Assembly (NCBI RefSeq): GCF_030732225.1
Contig: NZ_CP132230.1
Span: forward strand, 276,001-340,000
DNA: 64,000 nucleotides
Origin: Streptococcus iniae
Lineage (GTDB): Bacteria > Bacillota > Bacilli > Lactobacillales > Streptococcaceae
Direction of reading: 5' to 3'
The translations under genes were made by a program, and so were the position numbers. The notes under the pieces were generated by a model. The model saw only the letters and a list, made by a program, of their open reading frames with translations. It did no database searches and was not told the DNA's origin. Positions 16,415-26,550 of this stretch are shown here, one piece after another. The stretch's first letter is position 1. Each line of letters opens with the position of its first letter.

Positions 16415-18595
16415 ATGAAAGCTTCAATCAAACAATTCTTTTCTTTTGAATTTTGGCAAAAATTTGGGAAATGTCTAATGGTCGTTATTGCTGTTATGCC
16501 TGCTGCAGGTTTAATGGTGAGTATCGGTAATTCTATTCCCATGATTAATCAGGATTCAACAACTCTTGCAACCATTGGTAATGTCATTGCTCAAATAGGT
16601 TGGGGAGTTATTGGGAATTTACACCTTTTATTTGCCCTAGCCATTGGAGGTAGTTGGGCTAAAGAAAGAGCAGGAGGAGCTTTTGCTTCTGGCTTAGCAT
16701 TTGTTTTGATTAACCGTATTACAGGAGCTGTTTATGGGATTAATGCTGCCATGTTGGCTGATCCAGAAGCTAAGATTAAGAGTTTTCTTGGAACACAAAT
16801 GGTAGTCAAAAATTACTTTACCAGTGTTTTAGAGTTCCCAGCATTAAATACAGGTGTTTTTGTCGGAATTATTGCTGGTTTTGTTGGTGCTACTGCCTAT
16901 AATAAATACTACAATTATCGTAAATTACCAGAAGTATTAACATTCTTTAATGGAAAACGTTTTGTACCATTTGTTGTTATTCTTCGTTCAACACTGGTAG
17001 CACTTGTTTTGGCTCTAATTTGGCCAGTTATCCAATCAGGTATTAATGGTTTTGGGATGTGGATTGCTTCTTCTCAAGATACTGCACCTATTTTAGCACC
17101 TTTTTTATATGGTACTTTGGAGCGTCTCTTGTTGCCTTTTGGCTTACATCATATGCTTACCATTCCAATGAACTATACAGCACTTGGTGGCACTTATGAA
17201 GTAATGACTGGTGCAAGTGCTGGAACAAAAGTATTCGGCCAAGATCCTCTATGGTTAGCTTGGGTAACAGACTTAGTTGGTCTTAAAGGGTCAGATGCTT
17301 CTGCTTATAACCATTTAATGGCAAGTGTGACACCGGCTCGCTTTAAAGTTGGTCAAATGATTGGTGCATCAGGAACCCTTATGGGACTTGCTCTTGCCAT
17401 GTACCGTAATGTGGATCCAGATAAAAAAGCTAAATATAAAATGATGTTCATTTCAGCAGCTGCAGCGGTATTTTTGACAGGTGTTACAGAACCGCTTGAG
17501 TACATGTTTATGTTTGCAGCTATGCCACTTTACCTTGTTTATGCAGTGGTTCAAGGCGCTTCATTTGCTATGGCAGATCTTGTGAACCTTCGTGTGCACT
17601 CATTTGGAAATATTGAATTGTTAACCCGTACGCCAATGGCTATTAAAGCTGGATTGGGAATGGACTTGATTAATTTTGTATGGGTATCATTGTTATTTGG
17701 TCTTATCATGTACTTGATTGCAGACTTTATGATTAAAAAAATGAAACTAGCAACAGCAGGTCGTCTAGGAAACTACGACGCAGATATGTTGACTGATGAC
17801 ACTCATAAGCAATCACAAGAAGTAGCGGATGCTAATTCACAAGTGGTTCAAATCATCAATCTTTTAGGTGGCGCAAGTAACATTGCTGATGTTGATGCCT
17901 GTATGACACGCCTTCGTGTAACAGTGCAAGAAGCTGACAAGGTTTCAGCAGAAGATCTTTGGAAAAAAGCTGGCGCTATGGGGCTGATTGTTAAAGGAAA
18001 TGGCGTTCAAGCTGTTTATGGTCCTAAGGCGGATATTATCAAATCTGATATTCAAGACTTACTGGATTCAGGAGTAATCATCCCAGAAAGTTCGGTAGAA
18101 AATCATAGCTCAACGCTTTCACCAAAGTCATTTAAAGGCATCACAGAAACGGTTCTTTCAGTGGCTGATGGGCTTGCGCTTCCAATCACAGAAGTAGATG
18201 ACCAAGTTTTTGCTGCTAAGATGATGGGAGATGGCTTCGCTGTTGAACCGGATAATGGCAATGTATACTCACCTGTTTCAGGTGTTATAACGAGCGTTTT
18301 CCCAACTAAACATGCTTTAGGGATTTTATCAGATAATGGGCTAGAAGTATTAGTTCATATTGGTTTAGATACGGTTGCTTTAAATGGAGTTCCTTTCTCT
18401 GCTAAGGTTAGTGAAGGAGATCGTGTTACAGCTGGTGATTTACTAGTTGTTGCTGATCTTGCAGCCATTACATCAGCAGAACGTGAAACAACAATTGTCG
18501 TTGTCTTTACAAATCAACCTGAGATCAAGACTGTTTCACTTGATAAGCAAGGAAAAGTATTAGCTAAACAAGCCATTGCAAGTGTTGCATTGTAA
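16415..18595 (+). CDS. malT: Maltose/glucose-family PTS transporter EIICBA (MalT, often annotated PtsG)
   Basis: 726 residues in the order IIC-IIB-IIA. The IIC domain (about 1-440) has ten or so membrane segments and the LLLPFGLHHMLTIPMN and TGVTEPLEYMFMF signatures. IIB carries the phosphorylated Cys in DVDACMTRLRV. IIA carries the phosphorylated His in LVHIGLDTV. The start is the ATG after AAAAAGGAG; an earlier in-frame Met lies in the leader. Although the family is glucose-type, the next gene is a maltose-6'-phosphate phosphatase homologue and the operator is of maltose-regulon type. Uptake and phosphorylation of maltose is therefore the better reading, as known for enterococcal MalT and streptococcal orthologues. 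Confidence 0.87.
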   Translation: MKASIKQFFSFEFWQKFGKCLMVVIAVMPAAGLMVSIGNSIPMINQDSTTLATIGNVIAQIGWGVIGNLHLLFALAIGGSWAKERAGGAFASGLAFVLINRITGAVYGINAAMLADPEAKIKSFLGTQMVVKNYFTSVLEFPALNTGVFVGIIAGFVGATAYNKYYNYRKLPEVLTFFNGKRFVPFVVILRSTLVALVLALIWPVIQSGINGFGMWIASSQDTAPILAPFLYGTLERLLLPFGLHHMLTIPMNYTALGGTYEVMTGASAGTKVFGQDPLWLAWVTDLVGLKGSDASAYNHLMASVTPARFKVGQMIGASGTLMGLALAMYRNVDPDKKAKYKMMFISAAAAVFLTGVTEPLEYMFMFAAMPLYLVYAVVQGASFAMADLVNLRVHSFGNIELLTRTPMAIKAGLGMDLINFVWVSLLFGLIMYLIADFMIKKMKLATAGRLGNYDADMLTDDTHKQSQEVADANSQVVQIINLLGGASNIADVDACMTRLRVTVQEADKVSAEDLWKKAGAMGLIVKGNGVQAVYGPKADIIKSDIQDLLDSGVIIPESSVENHSSTLSPKSFKGITETVLSVADGLALPITEVDDQVFAAKMMGDGFAVEPDNGNVYSPVSGVITSVFPTKHALGILSDNGLEVLVHIGLDTVALNGVPFSAKVSEGDRVTAGDLLVVADLAAITSAERETTIVVVFTNQPEIKTVSLDKQGKVLAKQAIASVAL

Positions 18596-18617
18596 AATGG
18601 CGTAACAAGAACAAGAA

Positions 18618-18650
18618 AAGAGTGACCAAGAAGGTGTCACTCTTCTTCTC
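18618..18650 (+). terminator. Hairpin between malT and mapP
   Basis: AAGAGTGAC (18618-18626) pairs with GTCACTCTT (18636-18644), followed by a weak pyrimidine tail (CTTCTC). It is likely a partial terminator or processing hairpin that lowers mapP expression relative to malT. Confidence 0.5.
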
Positions 18651-18668
18651 ATGAGAGGAAATGAAAGA

Positions 18669-19484
18669 ATGGTCAAATGTTTAACCATTAATGTGCATGC
18701 TTGGATGGAAGCTGAGCCCCTTAAAAAATTAGTGGACTTGGCAGAGCATATTCTGGCAGAAAAATATGATCTTATCTGCTTGCAGGAAGTCAATCAGTTA
18801 ATGGAGAGTAAGGCTGCTAGGGAATTGTTGGCTTATCAGGAGATTCCGGGGACGCCCTGTATTCATCAGGATAACTTTGCACTTTTATTGGTTAAATATC
18901 TGGAAAAGCAGGGCCAGTCTTACTATTGGTCATGGGCTTATAATCATATTGGCTATGATAAATACCACGAAGGCGTAGCGATTTTATCCAAGAAAGCTAT
19001 TTCAGTATCTGATATTTTAGTGAGTGAAACTTCTGACCCAGCTGATTATCATACCAGGCGCGTTTTATTGGCTAAGACTTGTTTAGATGGTCAAGATGTA
19101 GCTGTTTGCTCCTTGCATTTGTCTTGGTTTGGTAAGGGATTTGAAGGGGAGTGGGCTAAGCTTGAGGCAGAGCTGTCTAGGTTAGATTTACCTTTACTCT
19201 TGTTGGGAGATTTTAATAACCCTACAGATCTTGAGGGCTACCAGCTGATGATGGCAAGTAATTTGAACTTGCAAGATAGTCATAAAGTGGCGCAAGTTGT
19301 CTATGGCAATCATAGTATTGTAGCTGATATTGATGGTTGGGAAAACAATCAGGAATCCTACAAGGTAGATCATGCTTTGCTTAGTCCGCAATTGCACGTG
19401 AGTTCATCGCAAATTGTTTTTGATGGTGGAGCTTCCCCAGTGATTAGTGACCATTATGGTTTGGAGATTGTTCTTCATTTTTAA
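18669..19484 (+). CDS. mapP: Maltose 6'-phosphate phosphatase (MapP; endonuclease/exonuclease/phosphatase fold)
   Basis: A 271-residue protein of the EEP superfamily: LTINVHAW at the N-terminus, metal-binding Glu in ICLQEVNQ, catalytic His in VCSLHLSWFG, LLGDFNNP, and the terminal Asp-His in ISDHYGLE. The ATG 18 nt into the longest frame is preferred, with AGAGGA upstream. In Enterococcus faecalis, MapP strips phosphate from maltose-6'-phosphate made by MalT, releasing maltose for ordinary maltose phosphorylase or glucosidase routes. The tight malT-mapP pairing here argues for the same function. Specific substrate assignment is by context; the fold alone could serve nucleases or sphingomyelinases. 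Confidence 0.8.
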   Translation: MVKCLTINVHAWMEAEPLKKLVDLAEHILAEKYDLICLQEVNQLMESKAARELLAYQEIPGTPCIHQDNFALLLVKYLEKQGQSYYWSWAYNHIGYDKYHEGVAILSKKAISVSDILVSETSDPADYHTRRVLLAKTCLDGQDVAVCSLHLSWFGKGFEGEWAKLEAELSRLDLPLLLLGDFNNPTDLEGYQLMMASNLNLQDSHKVAQVVYGNHSIVADIDGWENNQESYKVDHALLSPQLHVSSSQIVFDGGASPVISDHYGLEIVLHF

Positions 19485-19492
19485 GATAGGAA

Positions 19493-19530
19493 AACCCCAT
19501 AGGCACAAGGCTTATGGGGTTATTTGTTTT
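19493..19530. terminator. Bidirectional terminator between mapP and the M42 peptidase gene
   Basis: AACCCCATA (19493-19501) pairs with TATGGGGTT (19513-19521), with T-rich sequence on both sides, between convergent genes. Confidence 0.8.
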
Positions 19531-20566
19531 AATCAATCATTTGACTTTTAAGATAGGCGTCCACTAATTTTTCAGTGGCTTCTACGGAGTCTGTGTGTGT
19601 GCGTTCATAGGAGTGACTTGATTCTATACCTGCACCAAGAAGGGCGTGCCTCACTTCGGCTCCTGAACGTAGAGCTGCTGAGGCATCTGAACCATAATAG
19701 GGGTAGATATCTAGTTTGTAAGGGATATTGTTATCCTCACAGAGAGTTACCATTTGTTGACGAAGATCATAATGGTAAGGACCAGAAGCGTCTTTGACAC
19801 AAATAGAGACAGTGTATTCGTCTGTTGCTTGGTCATCACCCATTGCTCCCATATCAACAGCTAAGTATTCAACAGCTTGAGCTGGTAGGCTGGAGTTTGC
19901 GCCATGCCCCACTTCTTCAAAGGCTGAGAAGTAGAAGTGAGTTGTATAGGGTAATTGTATTTTTTCTTCTTGATAGACTTTAAGGAGTTTCATGAGAATG
20001 GCTGCTGAAACTTTATCATCTAAGTGACGAGATTTGATAAAGCCGGATTCCGTAACGATGACACGAGGATCAAAGGAGATGAAATCTCCAATTTCAATGC
20101 CAAGGGCGCGTGTTTGTTCAGCAGTGCTTACCTTTTCATCGAGCCGAACTTCCATATTAGCTTGATTGCGTTCAGCTGTTCCGGCATCTTTATAGACATG
20201 AACAGAGGTTTGGTGCATAAGGATGGTACCAGAAATTTCCTTGCCGTTTTTAGCCACATGCACCGTACAGTTTTCACCCTCAATGGCATTATAAACAAAG
20301 CCGCCGACTAAGTCTAATTTTAAACGACCGTCTGGCTTGATGGCACGAACCATAGCGCCTAATGTATCAAGATGGGCTGTGACAACACGGTGTTTATCAT
20401 CGTTTTGCCCTTGGACAGAAACCATAAGTCCCCCTTTGTGGGTTCTTTTAGGCTTATAACCAAAGGTGCTTAATTCGTTAGTGACATAATCCATGATGGT
20501 TTTAGTGTAGCCTGTGGGTGATGGAATATTAGTTAATGCTGTGATGTAGTTAACAGTGGTATTCAT
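19529..20566 (-). CDS. M42-family metallo-aminopeptidase
   Basis: A 345-residue member of the M42 glutamyl aminopeptidase/endoglucanase-like family. The dinuclear zinc ligands are recognisable: His in VTAHLDTLG, bridging Asp in SRHLDDKVS, Glu pair in SAFEEVGHG, Asp in LAVDMGAMG and the terminal His in ERTHTD. It is cytoplasmic and expected to trim N-terminal residues from peptides as a large oligomer. Streptococcal PepA is in this family, but a second M42 paralogue is common, so no symbol is assigned. SD AAGGAG lies 6-7 nt before ATG. Confidence 0.9.
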   Translation of the reverse strand: MNTTVNYITALTNIPSPTGYTKTIMDYVTNELSTFGYKPKRTHKGGLMVSVQGQNDDKHRVVTAHLDTLGAMVRAIKPDGRLKLDLVGGFVYNAIEGENCTVHVAKNGKEISGTILMHQTSVHVYKDAGTAERNQANMEVRLDEKVSTAEQTRALGIEIGDFISFDPRVIVTESGFIKSRHLDDKVSAAILMKLLKVYQEEKIQLPYTTHFYFSAFEEVGHGANSSLPAQAVEYLAVDMGAMGDDQATDEYTVSICVKDASGPYHYDLRQQMVTLCEDNNIPYKLDIYPYYGSDASAALRSGAEVRHALLGAGIESSHSYERTHTDSVEATEKLVDAYLKSQMID

Positions 20567-20656
20567 AAAATCTCCTTAGGTATAACAATTATCTCCTTAA
20601 TTATACCATTTATGTTTTTTTAAAACAGTAAAGGTCAGAAAATAAGTTCTGACCTT

Positions 20657-21121
20657 TTAAGCTTGATTATTTAGCCAAATTTCTTTTTGCTCTAAAATGA
20701 TTTTTGCGAGACGTTCAATATCAGAACTGGTCCCTCGCATTTCAAAGTCCCCAATCATAGGAAAGCCAAAACGCTTGGCGTATTGCTTTGCAGTTAAACA
20801 ATACTGCTTGTTAAAATTCAAGTTTCCAGATCCGATAATGCCAAAGCAGCGCTTGTAGTTATCATGTGAACGGATAAAATCTCCAAGTGGGGTTGTTAAT
20901 ATCTCGACATCGCCAGAATCCACCCCATTTCCTCCTTCCAGATAAGTGGGAATGATAGTGAGAAAATCTTCCTCTACTTTGAATGTTTGGTGATTTTGAT
21001 CTTTGATGTTAATGAGTTTGCAGGTGATGTTTTTGGTATCACTTAGGTATTGTGACAGGCGTTTGACAAAACTTAAGGTATTGCCACTAAGGCTAATAAA
21101 GACAATGGTTAATTGGGACAT
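20657..21121 (-). CDS. NrdI-like flavodoxin
   Basis: A 154-residue flavodoxin-like protein of the NrdI family: phosphate-binding loop SLSGNTLSF near the N-terminus, glycine-rich FMN loop [12 protein letters not shown], and [13 protein letters not shown]. The start is the ATG after AAAAGGAG; 22 further in-frame codons upstream lack an SD. NrdI reduces the class Ib ribonucleotide reductase NrdF to help assemble its Mn tyrosyl-radical cofactor. No nrdE or nrdF lies nearby, so this is a stand-alone copy. Whether it serves NrdEF or another redox partner is open. Confidence 0.82.
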   Translation of the reverse strand: MSQLTIVFISLSGNTLSFVKRLSQYLSDTKNITCKLINIKDQNHQTFKVEEDFLTIIPTYLEGGNGVDSGDVEILTTPLGDFIRSHDNYKRCFGIIGSGNLNFNKQYCLTAKQYAKRFGFPMIGDFEMRGTSSDIERLAKIILEQKEIWLNNQA

Positions 21122-21226
21122 TTCGTCTCCTTTTACTAGATATAGTTGTTTATTATAGAGTTTATCACAATATATAGGAGGAAACAAGAAAAAAAGAAAC
21201 CAAGCCTTGCTTGATTTCTTGAGTAT

Positions 21227-23614
21227 TTAAGCCTTGTCTTCTTCTTTTTGAGCAAATAATGATGCTAGTCCTAGTAGGCTTAAGCCCATGAATAAGAAGC
21301 CTTTAGATTCTTGACTTCCTGTGTGTGGAAGATTTTCATGACTTGTGGCAGTTGCTGATGCGACTTTAACTTGTTGGTAAGCTTTGGCAGCCATTTGATG
21401 GATATTTTTACGGTCTTGGTCTGTGAGTGTTCCAGATTTTGGCGTTTCTTCGACAGCTTTAGGTTTAACATATGTGAAGATAAAGTCACCAAATCCTTCA
21501 ACTGTTGAAAGACCGTTGTATGAAATGTCCTCTTTGTCACCAATCAAATCTTTTGCTTTATCAGAACTTAAGAAATGAAGATCAAGTCCAGCAATGCTAT
21601 CAGTAAAGTACCAGTTGTTGTCAGCACTTGGGTTAATGGTTTTTTCTGAGACAATATAGTTAATGATGGCTTGACGGTTTTCTAAACCAAGAAGGTGATT
21701 GATAGTGGCGTTTTTAACGCCAGGGAATGTTCCACTAGCGCGGTAGTTATTAGTAACAACCATAAATTCTTGGTTAGGATCAATTGCTTTGCCTTGGTAT
21801 TTCAGGTTGCGAACTCGGCTAGCTTCAGGGTTTACAATAACCCCATTACGGTCATATTTATTTGCTTGTGTAATGTCAAATTCATAAGTAATGCCATCAA
21901 TAACATCAAAGTTGTAGGTGCGGTATTCAGTATTGACAAGGTTTTGTGGGCCTGCATTTTTAGGGTCGATGGTGTTGAACTGCCCAGCAGACATTTCTAA
22001 CCACTCTTTGATATCAGCGCCTGTGACTTTCAAAATAGCAGCCACATTATCATACAAATAAAGATCGGCCACATTTTTGATTGCAAGAGGTCCAGCAGGA
22101 ATATCAGTGTAAGCTGTTGGGTCGTTACGTGTTCCAGCTTTAAATGGTGCTGCAGCAGAAAGCAGTGGGAGATTTGCTTCAGCTGTTCCAGCTAATTGCT
22201 GCGCGGCATACCAGAGTTGAGCTTTGTTAACAATTTGAACAGATGGGTCATCTTTAACCAAGGCAAAGTAGCTAGTGATTGGTGCAGTAGAAACACCAAC
22301 TTGTTGACGAACGTAAGCAACAGTTCCTTCGTGAACTTTTTTAGCAAGTGCTAGAATGTCAGGATTAGCAACAGTTGATTTTGTATCGATTTTGCGGATT
22401 TCAGCATGGTTTTTGTCTCTGTTCACAGACCATTTGCCGTTTGTATAGGTTAAGTTGAGATCGATAATACCAAGGTGGTCACCGTATTTTCCAGCCATGG
22501 TAACAGGTGTCCCCTTGATAAGACCTGCTTCACCATCGACACCCTCGTATTTTTCGTAAAAACCAGTACCAGTACCTGAAGGGAACTCGGCATGGGAATG
22601 ACCTGTGACAACGGCATCAACGCCTTTCAAGCTTGCAATTTGGTAACCGACATTTTCTTCGCCAACTTCATAGACATTATCTCCAATACCTGTATGTGCT
22701 AAGACTAAAACAATATCAGCCCCTGCTTGACGCATTTTTGGAATAATGTTTTCAACAGCTTGGACAGAGTCCATCACAGTTACTTTACCTTCGAGATTTG
22801 CTTTATCCCAAGCCATGATTTGTGGTGGCACAATTCCTGTGATACCGATTTTTAGGTCAACAGTTTTTCCAGTAGCATCAAGAAAAGTTTTGGTGATAAT
22901 GCTATAAGGATTAAACATGTTTTCCTTGGTAGTAGCATTTAAGACATTGGCATTGACGATTGGAAGATTAGCAGAAGCAATAACGGTATTTAAGTAGTCT
23001 AAGCCATAGTTAAATTCGTGGTTTCCTAGAGTTGAAGCGTCATAGCCTAAGAGTTTTAGGGCTTCATACATTGGGTGTGTTTCTCCTGCTTTAACAGGAT
23101 TAATTAGTGCTGTGTAAGTAGCTAATGGTGTTCCTTGTAAGATATCGCCATTATCCACTAAGACAGTATTGGTTTTTTCTGTTTTTGCTTTATCAATTAG
23201 AACGGCTGTTTTAGCTAAACCGATGGTTTGTGAATCTTTATCTTGATAGTAATCGTAATTGACGAGGTTAGAATGCAAGTCAGTTGTTGACAGGATTCTA
23301 ACATCAAGTGTTTGGCCCTCAACAGGAGTATTAGCTAATGTTTCGGCCTGAGGGCTTGATGCTAGTGTTGTGCTAGTTGGTGTTGTAGGAGGTGTCGGTG
23401 TTGCAGTTTCTGGGGAGCTAGTGCTATTGGTTGCTGTCGGTGTTTCAAGGCTTGCAGAAGGTGTACTTGCTATGTCACTGGTTGTATTTGTACTTGTTTC
23501 AAGACTAGTTGGAGCGGGAGCTGCTAAGTCTTCAGCTTGAACATAGTGGGCCATACCAGTGGCCATAAGCATGCTTAAAAAGATTGCACTTTTTGAAACG
23601 TAATGTTTTTTCAT
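21227..23614 (-). CDS. cdnP: Cell-wall-anchored 2',3'-cyclic-nucleotide 2'-phosphodiesterase/3'-nucleotidase (CdnP/SntA type)
   Basis: 795 residues from the ATG after TAGGAG. The signal peptide ends near residue 27 (HYVQAED), followed by a Ser/Thr/Pro-rich stretch to about 90. The calcineurin-like phosphoesterase domain shows STTDLHSNL, DNGDILQGTP, LGNHEFNYG and VTGHSHAEF (metal ligands). The C-terminal 5'-nucleotidase domain follows at about 440-650. The end has LPHTG, a hydrophobic segment and KEEDKA: a standard sortase signal. Length and layout match S. agalactiae CdnP and S. suis SntA, which degrade extracellular cyclic nucleotides including c-di-AMP and so dampen STING signalling. An AdsA/S5nA-type nucleotidase is the main alternative. 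Confidence 0.85.
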   Translation of the reverse strand: MKKHYVSKSAIFLSMLMATGMAHYVQAEDLAAPAPTSLETSTNTTSDIASTPSASLETPTATNSTSSPETATPTPPTTPTSTTLASSPQAETLANTPVEGQTLDVRILSTTDLHSNLVNYDYYQDKDSQTIGLAKTAVLIDKAKTEKTNTVLVDNGDILQGTPLATYTALINPVKAGETHPMYEALKLLGYDASTLGNHEFNYGLDYLNTVIASANLPIVNANVLNATTKENMFNPYSIITKTFLDATGKTVDLKIGITGIVPPQIMAWDKANLEGKVTVMDSVQAVENIIPKMRQAGADIVLVLAHTGIGDNVYEVGEENVGYQIASLKGVDAVVTGHSHAEFPSGTGTGFYEKYEGVDGEAGLIKGTPVTMAGKYGDHLGIIDLNLTYTNGKWSVNRDKNHAEIRKIDTKSTVANPDILALAKKVHEGTVAYVRQQVGVSTAPITSYFALVKDDPSVQIVNKAQLWYAAQQLAGTAEANLPLLSAAAPFKAGTRNDPTAYTDIPAGPLAIKNVADLYLYDNVAAILKVTGADIKEWLEMSAGQFNTIDPKNAGPQNLVNTEYRTYNFDVIDGITYEFDITQANKYDRNGVIVNPEASRVRNLKYQGKAIDPNQEFMVVTNNYRASGTFPGVKNATINHLLGLENRQAIINYIVSEKTINPSADNNWYFTDSIAGLDLHFLSSDKAKDLIGDKEDISYNGLSTVEGFGDFIFTYVKPKAVEETPKSGTLTDQDRKNIHQMAAKAYQQVKVASATATSHENLPHTGSQESKGFLFMGLSLLGLASLFAQKEEDKA

Positions 23615-23864
23615 TCGAAATCTCCTAAAATTTATTAAAAAATGAATTTGGATAACCATTATACAACATGTAAAGGGTTTCATCAATCCTTTTTACGAAC
23701 TTTTTTAAATAAATTGAACAAAAACATACGCATAAACAAGAGCGACATTCTTTGTTTCATGAGAGGAAGAAGATGCTTGAAGCGTGATAAACTAAGGAAC
23801 TCTGCTTTTGCTTTTGTTGGTAAAATGATAGAATAAAGACAAGAAATTTTTTATGAGGACACAG

Positions 23865-26084
23865 ATGGCAAAAGAAATTAATTTAACGGGAGAAGAAGTG
23901 GTTGCAATAGCATCCGGATATATGTCAGAATCTGATGCTGCCTTTGTCAAATTTGCACTTAACTATGCAACGGCGGCGCATTATTATCAGGCACGTAAAT
24001 CAGGGGAGCCCTATATTATTCACCCTATTCAGGTAGCGGGTATTTTAGCAGACTTACATTTGGATGCTGTCACTGTAGCCTGTGGTTTTTTGCATGATGT
24101 TGTGGAAGATACAGATATTACCTTGGCTGATATTGAGACAGACTTTGGTAAAGATGTGCGTGATATCATTGACGGAGTAACCAAACTTGGTAAGGTTGAG
24201 TACAAGTCACATGAAGAACAATTAGCTGAAAATCACCGTAAAATGCTAATGGCAATGTCTAAAGATATACGTGTTATCTTGGTTAAATTAGCTGACCGTT
24301 TGCACAATATGCGGACTCTCAAGCATTTACGAAAAGATAAACAAGAGCGTATCTCTCGTGAAACCATGGAGATTTATGCGCCTTTGGCTCATCGTTTGGG
24401 GATTAGCCGCATTAAGTGGGAGTTAGAAGATTTATCGTTTCGCTACCTTAACGAGACAGAATTTTACCGTATCTCCCATTTGATGACAGAAAAGCGCCGT
24501 GAGCGTGAGGCTTTGGTGGATGAAATTGTGGATAAAATCATGACTTACACCAATGAACAAGGACTTTATGGGGATGTTTATGGTCGTCCAAAGCATATTT
24601 ACTCTATTTATCGTAAGATGCGTGACAAGAAAAAACGTTTTGATCAAATTTTTGATTTGATTGCTATTCGTTGTGTCATGGAGACACAAAGTGATGTCTA
24701 TGCAATGGTTGGTTATATTCATGAGCTCTGGCGTCCAATGCCAGGCCGCTTCAAGGATTATATTGCAGCTCCAAAAGCCAATGGCTATCAGTCTATTCAT
24801 ACGACTGTATATGGGCCTAAAGGGCCAATTGAAATTCAAATTCGTACAAAAGAAATGCATCAAGTTGCCGAGTATGGGGTTGCGGCTCACTGGGCTTATA
24901 AAAAGGGCATTAAAGGTAAAGTTAATCAAGATGACCAAAAAGTTGGCATGAACTGGATTAATGAGCTTGTTGAACTTCAAGATGCTTCAAATGGAGATGC
25001 TAAAGATTTTGTTAATTCTGTCAAAGAAGAAATTTTTTCTGAACGTATTTATGTCTTTACGCCGACAGGTGCTGTGCAAGAGTTGCCTAAAGAGTCGGGG
25101 CCTATTGATTTTGCATATGCCATACACACCCAAGTTGGTGAAAAAGCGACAGGTGCTAAAGTCAATGGACGCATGGTGCCACTGACAGCTAAATTAAAAA
25201 CAGGTGATGTGGTCGAGATTGTAACCAATCCAAGTTCCTTTGGGCCAAGTCGTGATTGGATTAAGTTAGTGAAAACTAATAAAGCTCGCAATAAAATCCG
25301 CCAATTTTTCAAGAATCAAGACAAGGAACTTTCGGTTAACAAGGGGCGTGAACTTCTGGTTAATTATTTCCAAGAACAAGGCTATGTTGCCAATAAATAC
25401 TTAGACCGAAAACAGATGGAAGATATTTTGCCGCGTTTAAGTGTCAAGAGTGTGGAGTCGCTTTATGCAGCTGTTGGTTTTGGAGATTTGAGTCCAGTTT
25501 CGGTCTTCAATAAATTAACTGAAAAAGAGCGTCGACTAGAAGAGCGGGCTAAAGCTAAAGCTGAAGCTGAAGAATTGGTTAACGGTGGCGAAGTTAAGCA
25601 TGAAAACAAGGAAGTGCTTAAAGTTCGTAGTGAAAATGGTGTGATTATTCAAGGAGCATCGGGACTTCTTATGCGTATCGCCAAGTGTTGTAATCCTGTT
25701 CCTGGCGACAACATCGAAGGTTATATTACAAAAGGCCGAGGGATTGCGATTCACCGAGCAGATTGTAACAATATTAAAGGTCAAGAAGGGTATGAGCAAC
25801 GTCTGATTGAAGTGGAATGGGACATGGAAAACTCCAGCAAAGATTACCAAGCTGAGATTGATATCTATGGCCTTAACCGCGCAGGACTCCTTAATGATGT
25901 TTTGCAGATTCTTTCTAACTCAACAAAAAGTATCTCAACTGTCAATGCTCAACCTACTAAAGACATGAAATTTGCCAATATCCATGTCAGCTTTGGCATA
26001 CCAAACCTTTCTCACTTAACAACTGTTGTTGAGAAAATCAAGGCAGTTCCAGATATCTACAATGTCAAACGTACGAATGGTTAA
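23865..26084 (+). CDS. rel: Bifunctional (p)ppGpp synthetase/hydrolase (Rel)
   Basis: 739 residues, the length known for S. equisimilis Rel, from the ATG preceded by GAGGA (a Met four codons earlier lacks an SD). The HD hydrolase domain has HDVVEDT. The synthetase domain has RPKHIYSIYRKM and GYQSIHTTV. A TGS domain (VFTPTGAVQELPKESGPIDF), a Cys-rich helical part (CCNPVPGD) and a C-terminal ACT domain (IYGLNRAGLLNDVL) complete it. It makes ppGpp on amino-acid starvation and degrades it otherwise. Divergent from cdnP; dtd follows 9 bp later, so rel-dtd form an operon. Confidence 0.96.
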   Translation: MAKEINLTGEEVVAIASGYMSESDAAFVKFALNYATAAHYYQARKSGEPYIIHPIQVAGILADLHLDAVTVACGFLHDVVEDTDITLADIETDFGKDVRDIIDGVTKLGKVEYKSHEEQLAENHRKMLMAMSKDIRVILVKLADRLHNMRTLKHLRKDKQERISRETMEIYAPLAHRLGISRIKWELEDLSFRYLNETEFYRISHLMTEKRREREALVDEIVDKIMTYTNEQGLYGDVYGRPKHIYSIYRKMRDKKKRFDQIFDLIAIRCVMETQSDVYAMVGYIHELWRPMPGRFKDYIAAPKANGYQSIHTTVYGPKGPIEIQIRTKEMHQVAEYGVAAHWAYKKGIKGKVNQDDQKVGMNWINELVELQDASNGDAKDFVNSVKEEIFSERIYVFTPTGAVQELPKESGPIDFAYAIHTQVGEKATGAKVNGRMVPLTAKLKTGDVVEIVTNPSSFGPSRDWIKLVKTNKARNKIRQFFKNQDKELSVNKGRELLVNYFQEQGYVANKYLDRKQMEDILPRLSVKSVESLYAAVGFGDLSPVSVFNKLTEKERRLEERAKAKAEAEELVNGGEVKHENKEVLKVRSENGVIIQGASGLLMRIAKCCNPVPGDNIEGYITKGRGIAIHRADCNNIKGQEGYEQRLIEVEWDMENSSKDYQAEIDIYGLNRAGLLNDVLQILSNSTKSISTVNAQPTKDMKFANIHVSFGIPNLSHLTTVVEKIKAVPDIYNVKRTNG

Positions 26085-26093
26085 GGAGCTTAC

Positions 26094-26537
26094 ATGAAAA
26101 TTATCATCCAACGTGTGTCGCAGGCTTCGGTTAGTATTGATGGGAAAATCGCTGGCGCTATCAATCAAGGCTTAATGCTCCTTGTCGGAGTTGGACCAGA
26201 AGATGACCAATCAGATTTAGACTATGCTGCGCGAAAAATTCTCAATATGCGTATCTTTTCAGATACTGATGACAAAATGAATTTGTCTGTTCAAGATATT
26301 GGAGGAAGCATTCTGTCTATTTCGCAGTTTACCCTCTATGCAGACACCAAAAAAGGGAATAGACCTGCCTTTACGGGGGCTGCTAAACCTGATAGGGCTA
26401 GTCAGCTTTATGACCAATTTAATGCTTTGCTAGCTGAAACATGTCCCCTTGAAAAAGGGATTTTTGGAGCAGACATGCAAGTTTCCTTGATTAATGATGG
26501 GCCTGTAACCATTGTTTTAGATACAAAAAATAAGTAA
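26094..26537 (+). CDS. dtd: D-aminoacyl-tRNA deacylase (Dtd)
   Basis: A 147-residue Dtd: N-terminal [18 protein letters not shown], the catalytic-pocket motif [19 protein letters not shown] and the Gly-cis-Pro-type segment near the end ([12 protein letters not shown]). It removes D-amino acids and glycine from mischarged tRNA. It follows rel closely and precedes a TTG-started GtrA gene by 13 bp. In S. equisimilis and S. pyogenes, streptokinase lies on the far side of this position. Confidence 0.95.
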   Translation: MKIIIQRVSQASVSIDGKIAGAINQGLMLLVGVGPEDDQSDLDYAARKILNMRIFSDTDDKMNLSVQDIGGSILSISQFTLYADTKKGNRPAFTGAAKPDRASQLYDQFNALLAETCPLEKGIFGADMQVSLINDGPVTIVLDTKNK

Positions 26538-26550
26538 AAGGAGGACTGTC

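Noticed and set aside
24432..24980. 182-codon minus-strand frame inside rel
   Set aside because: It is a shadow of the strongly conserved rel synthetase region on the other strand and resembles no known protein.
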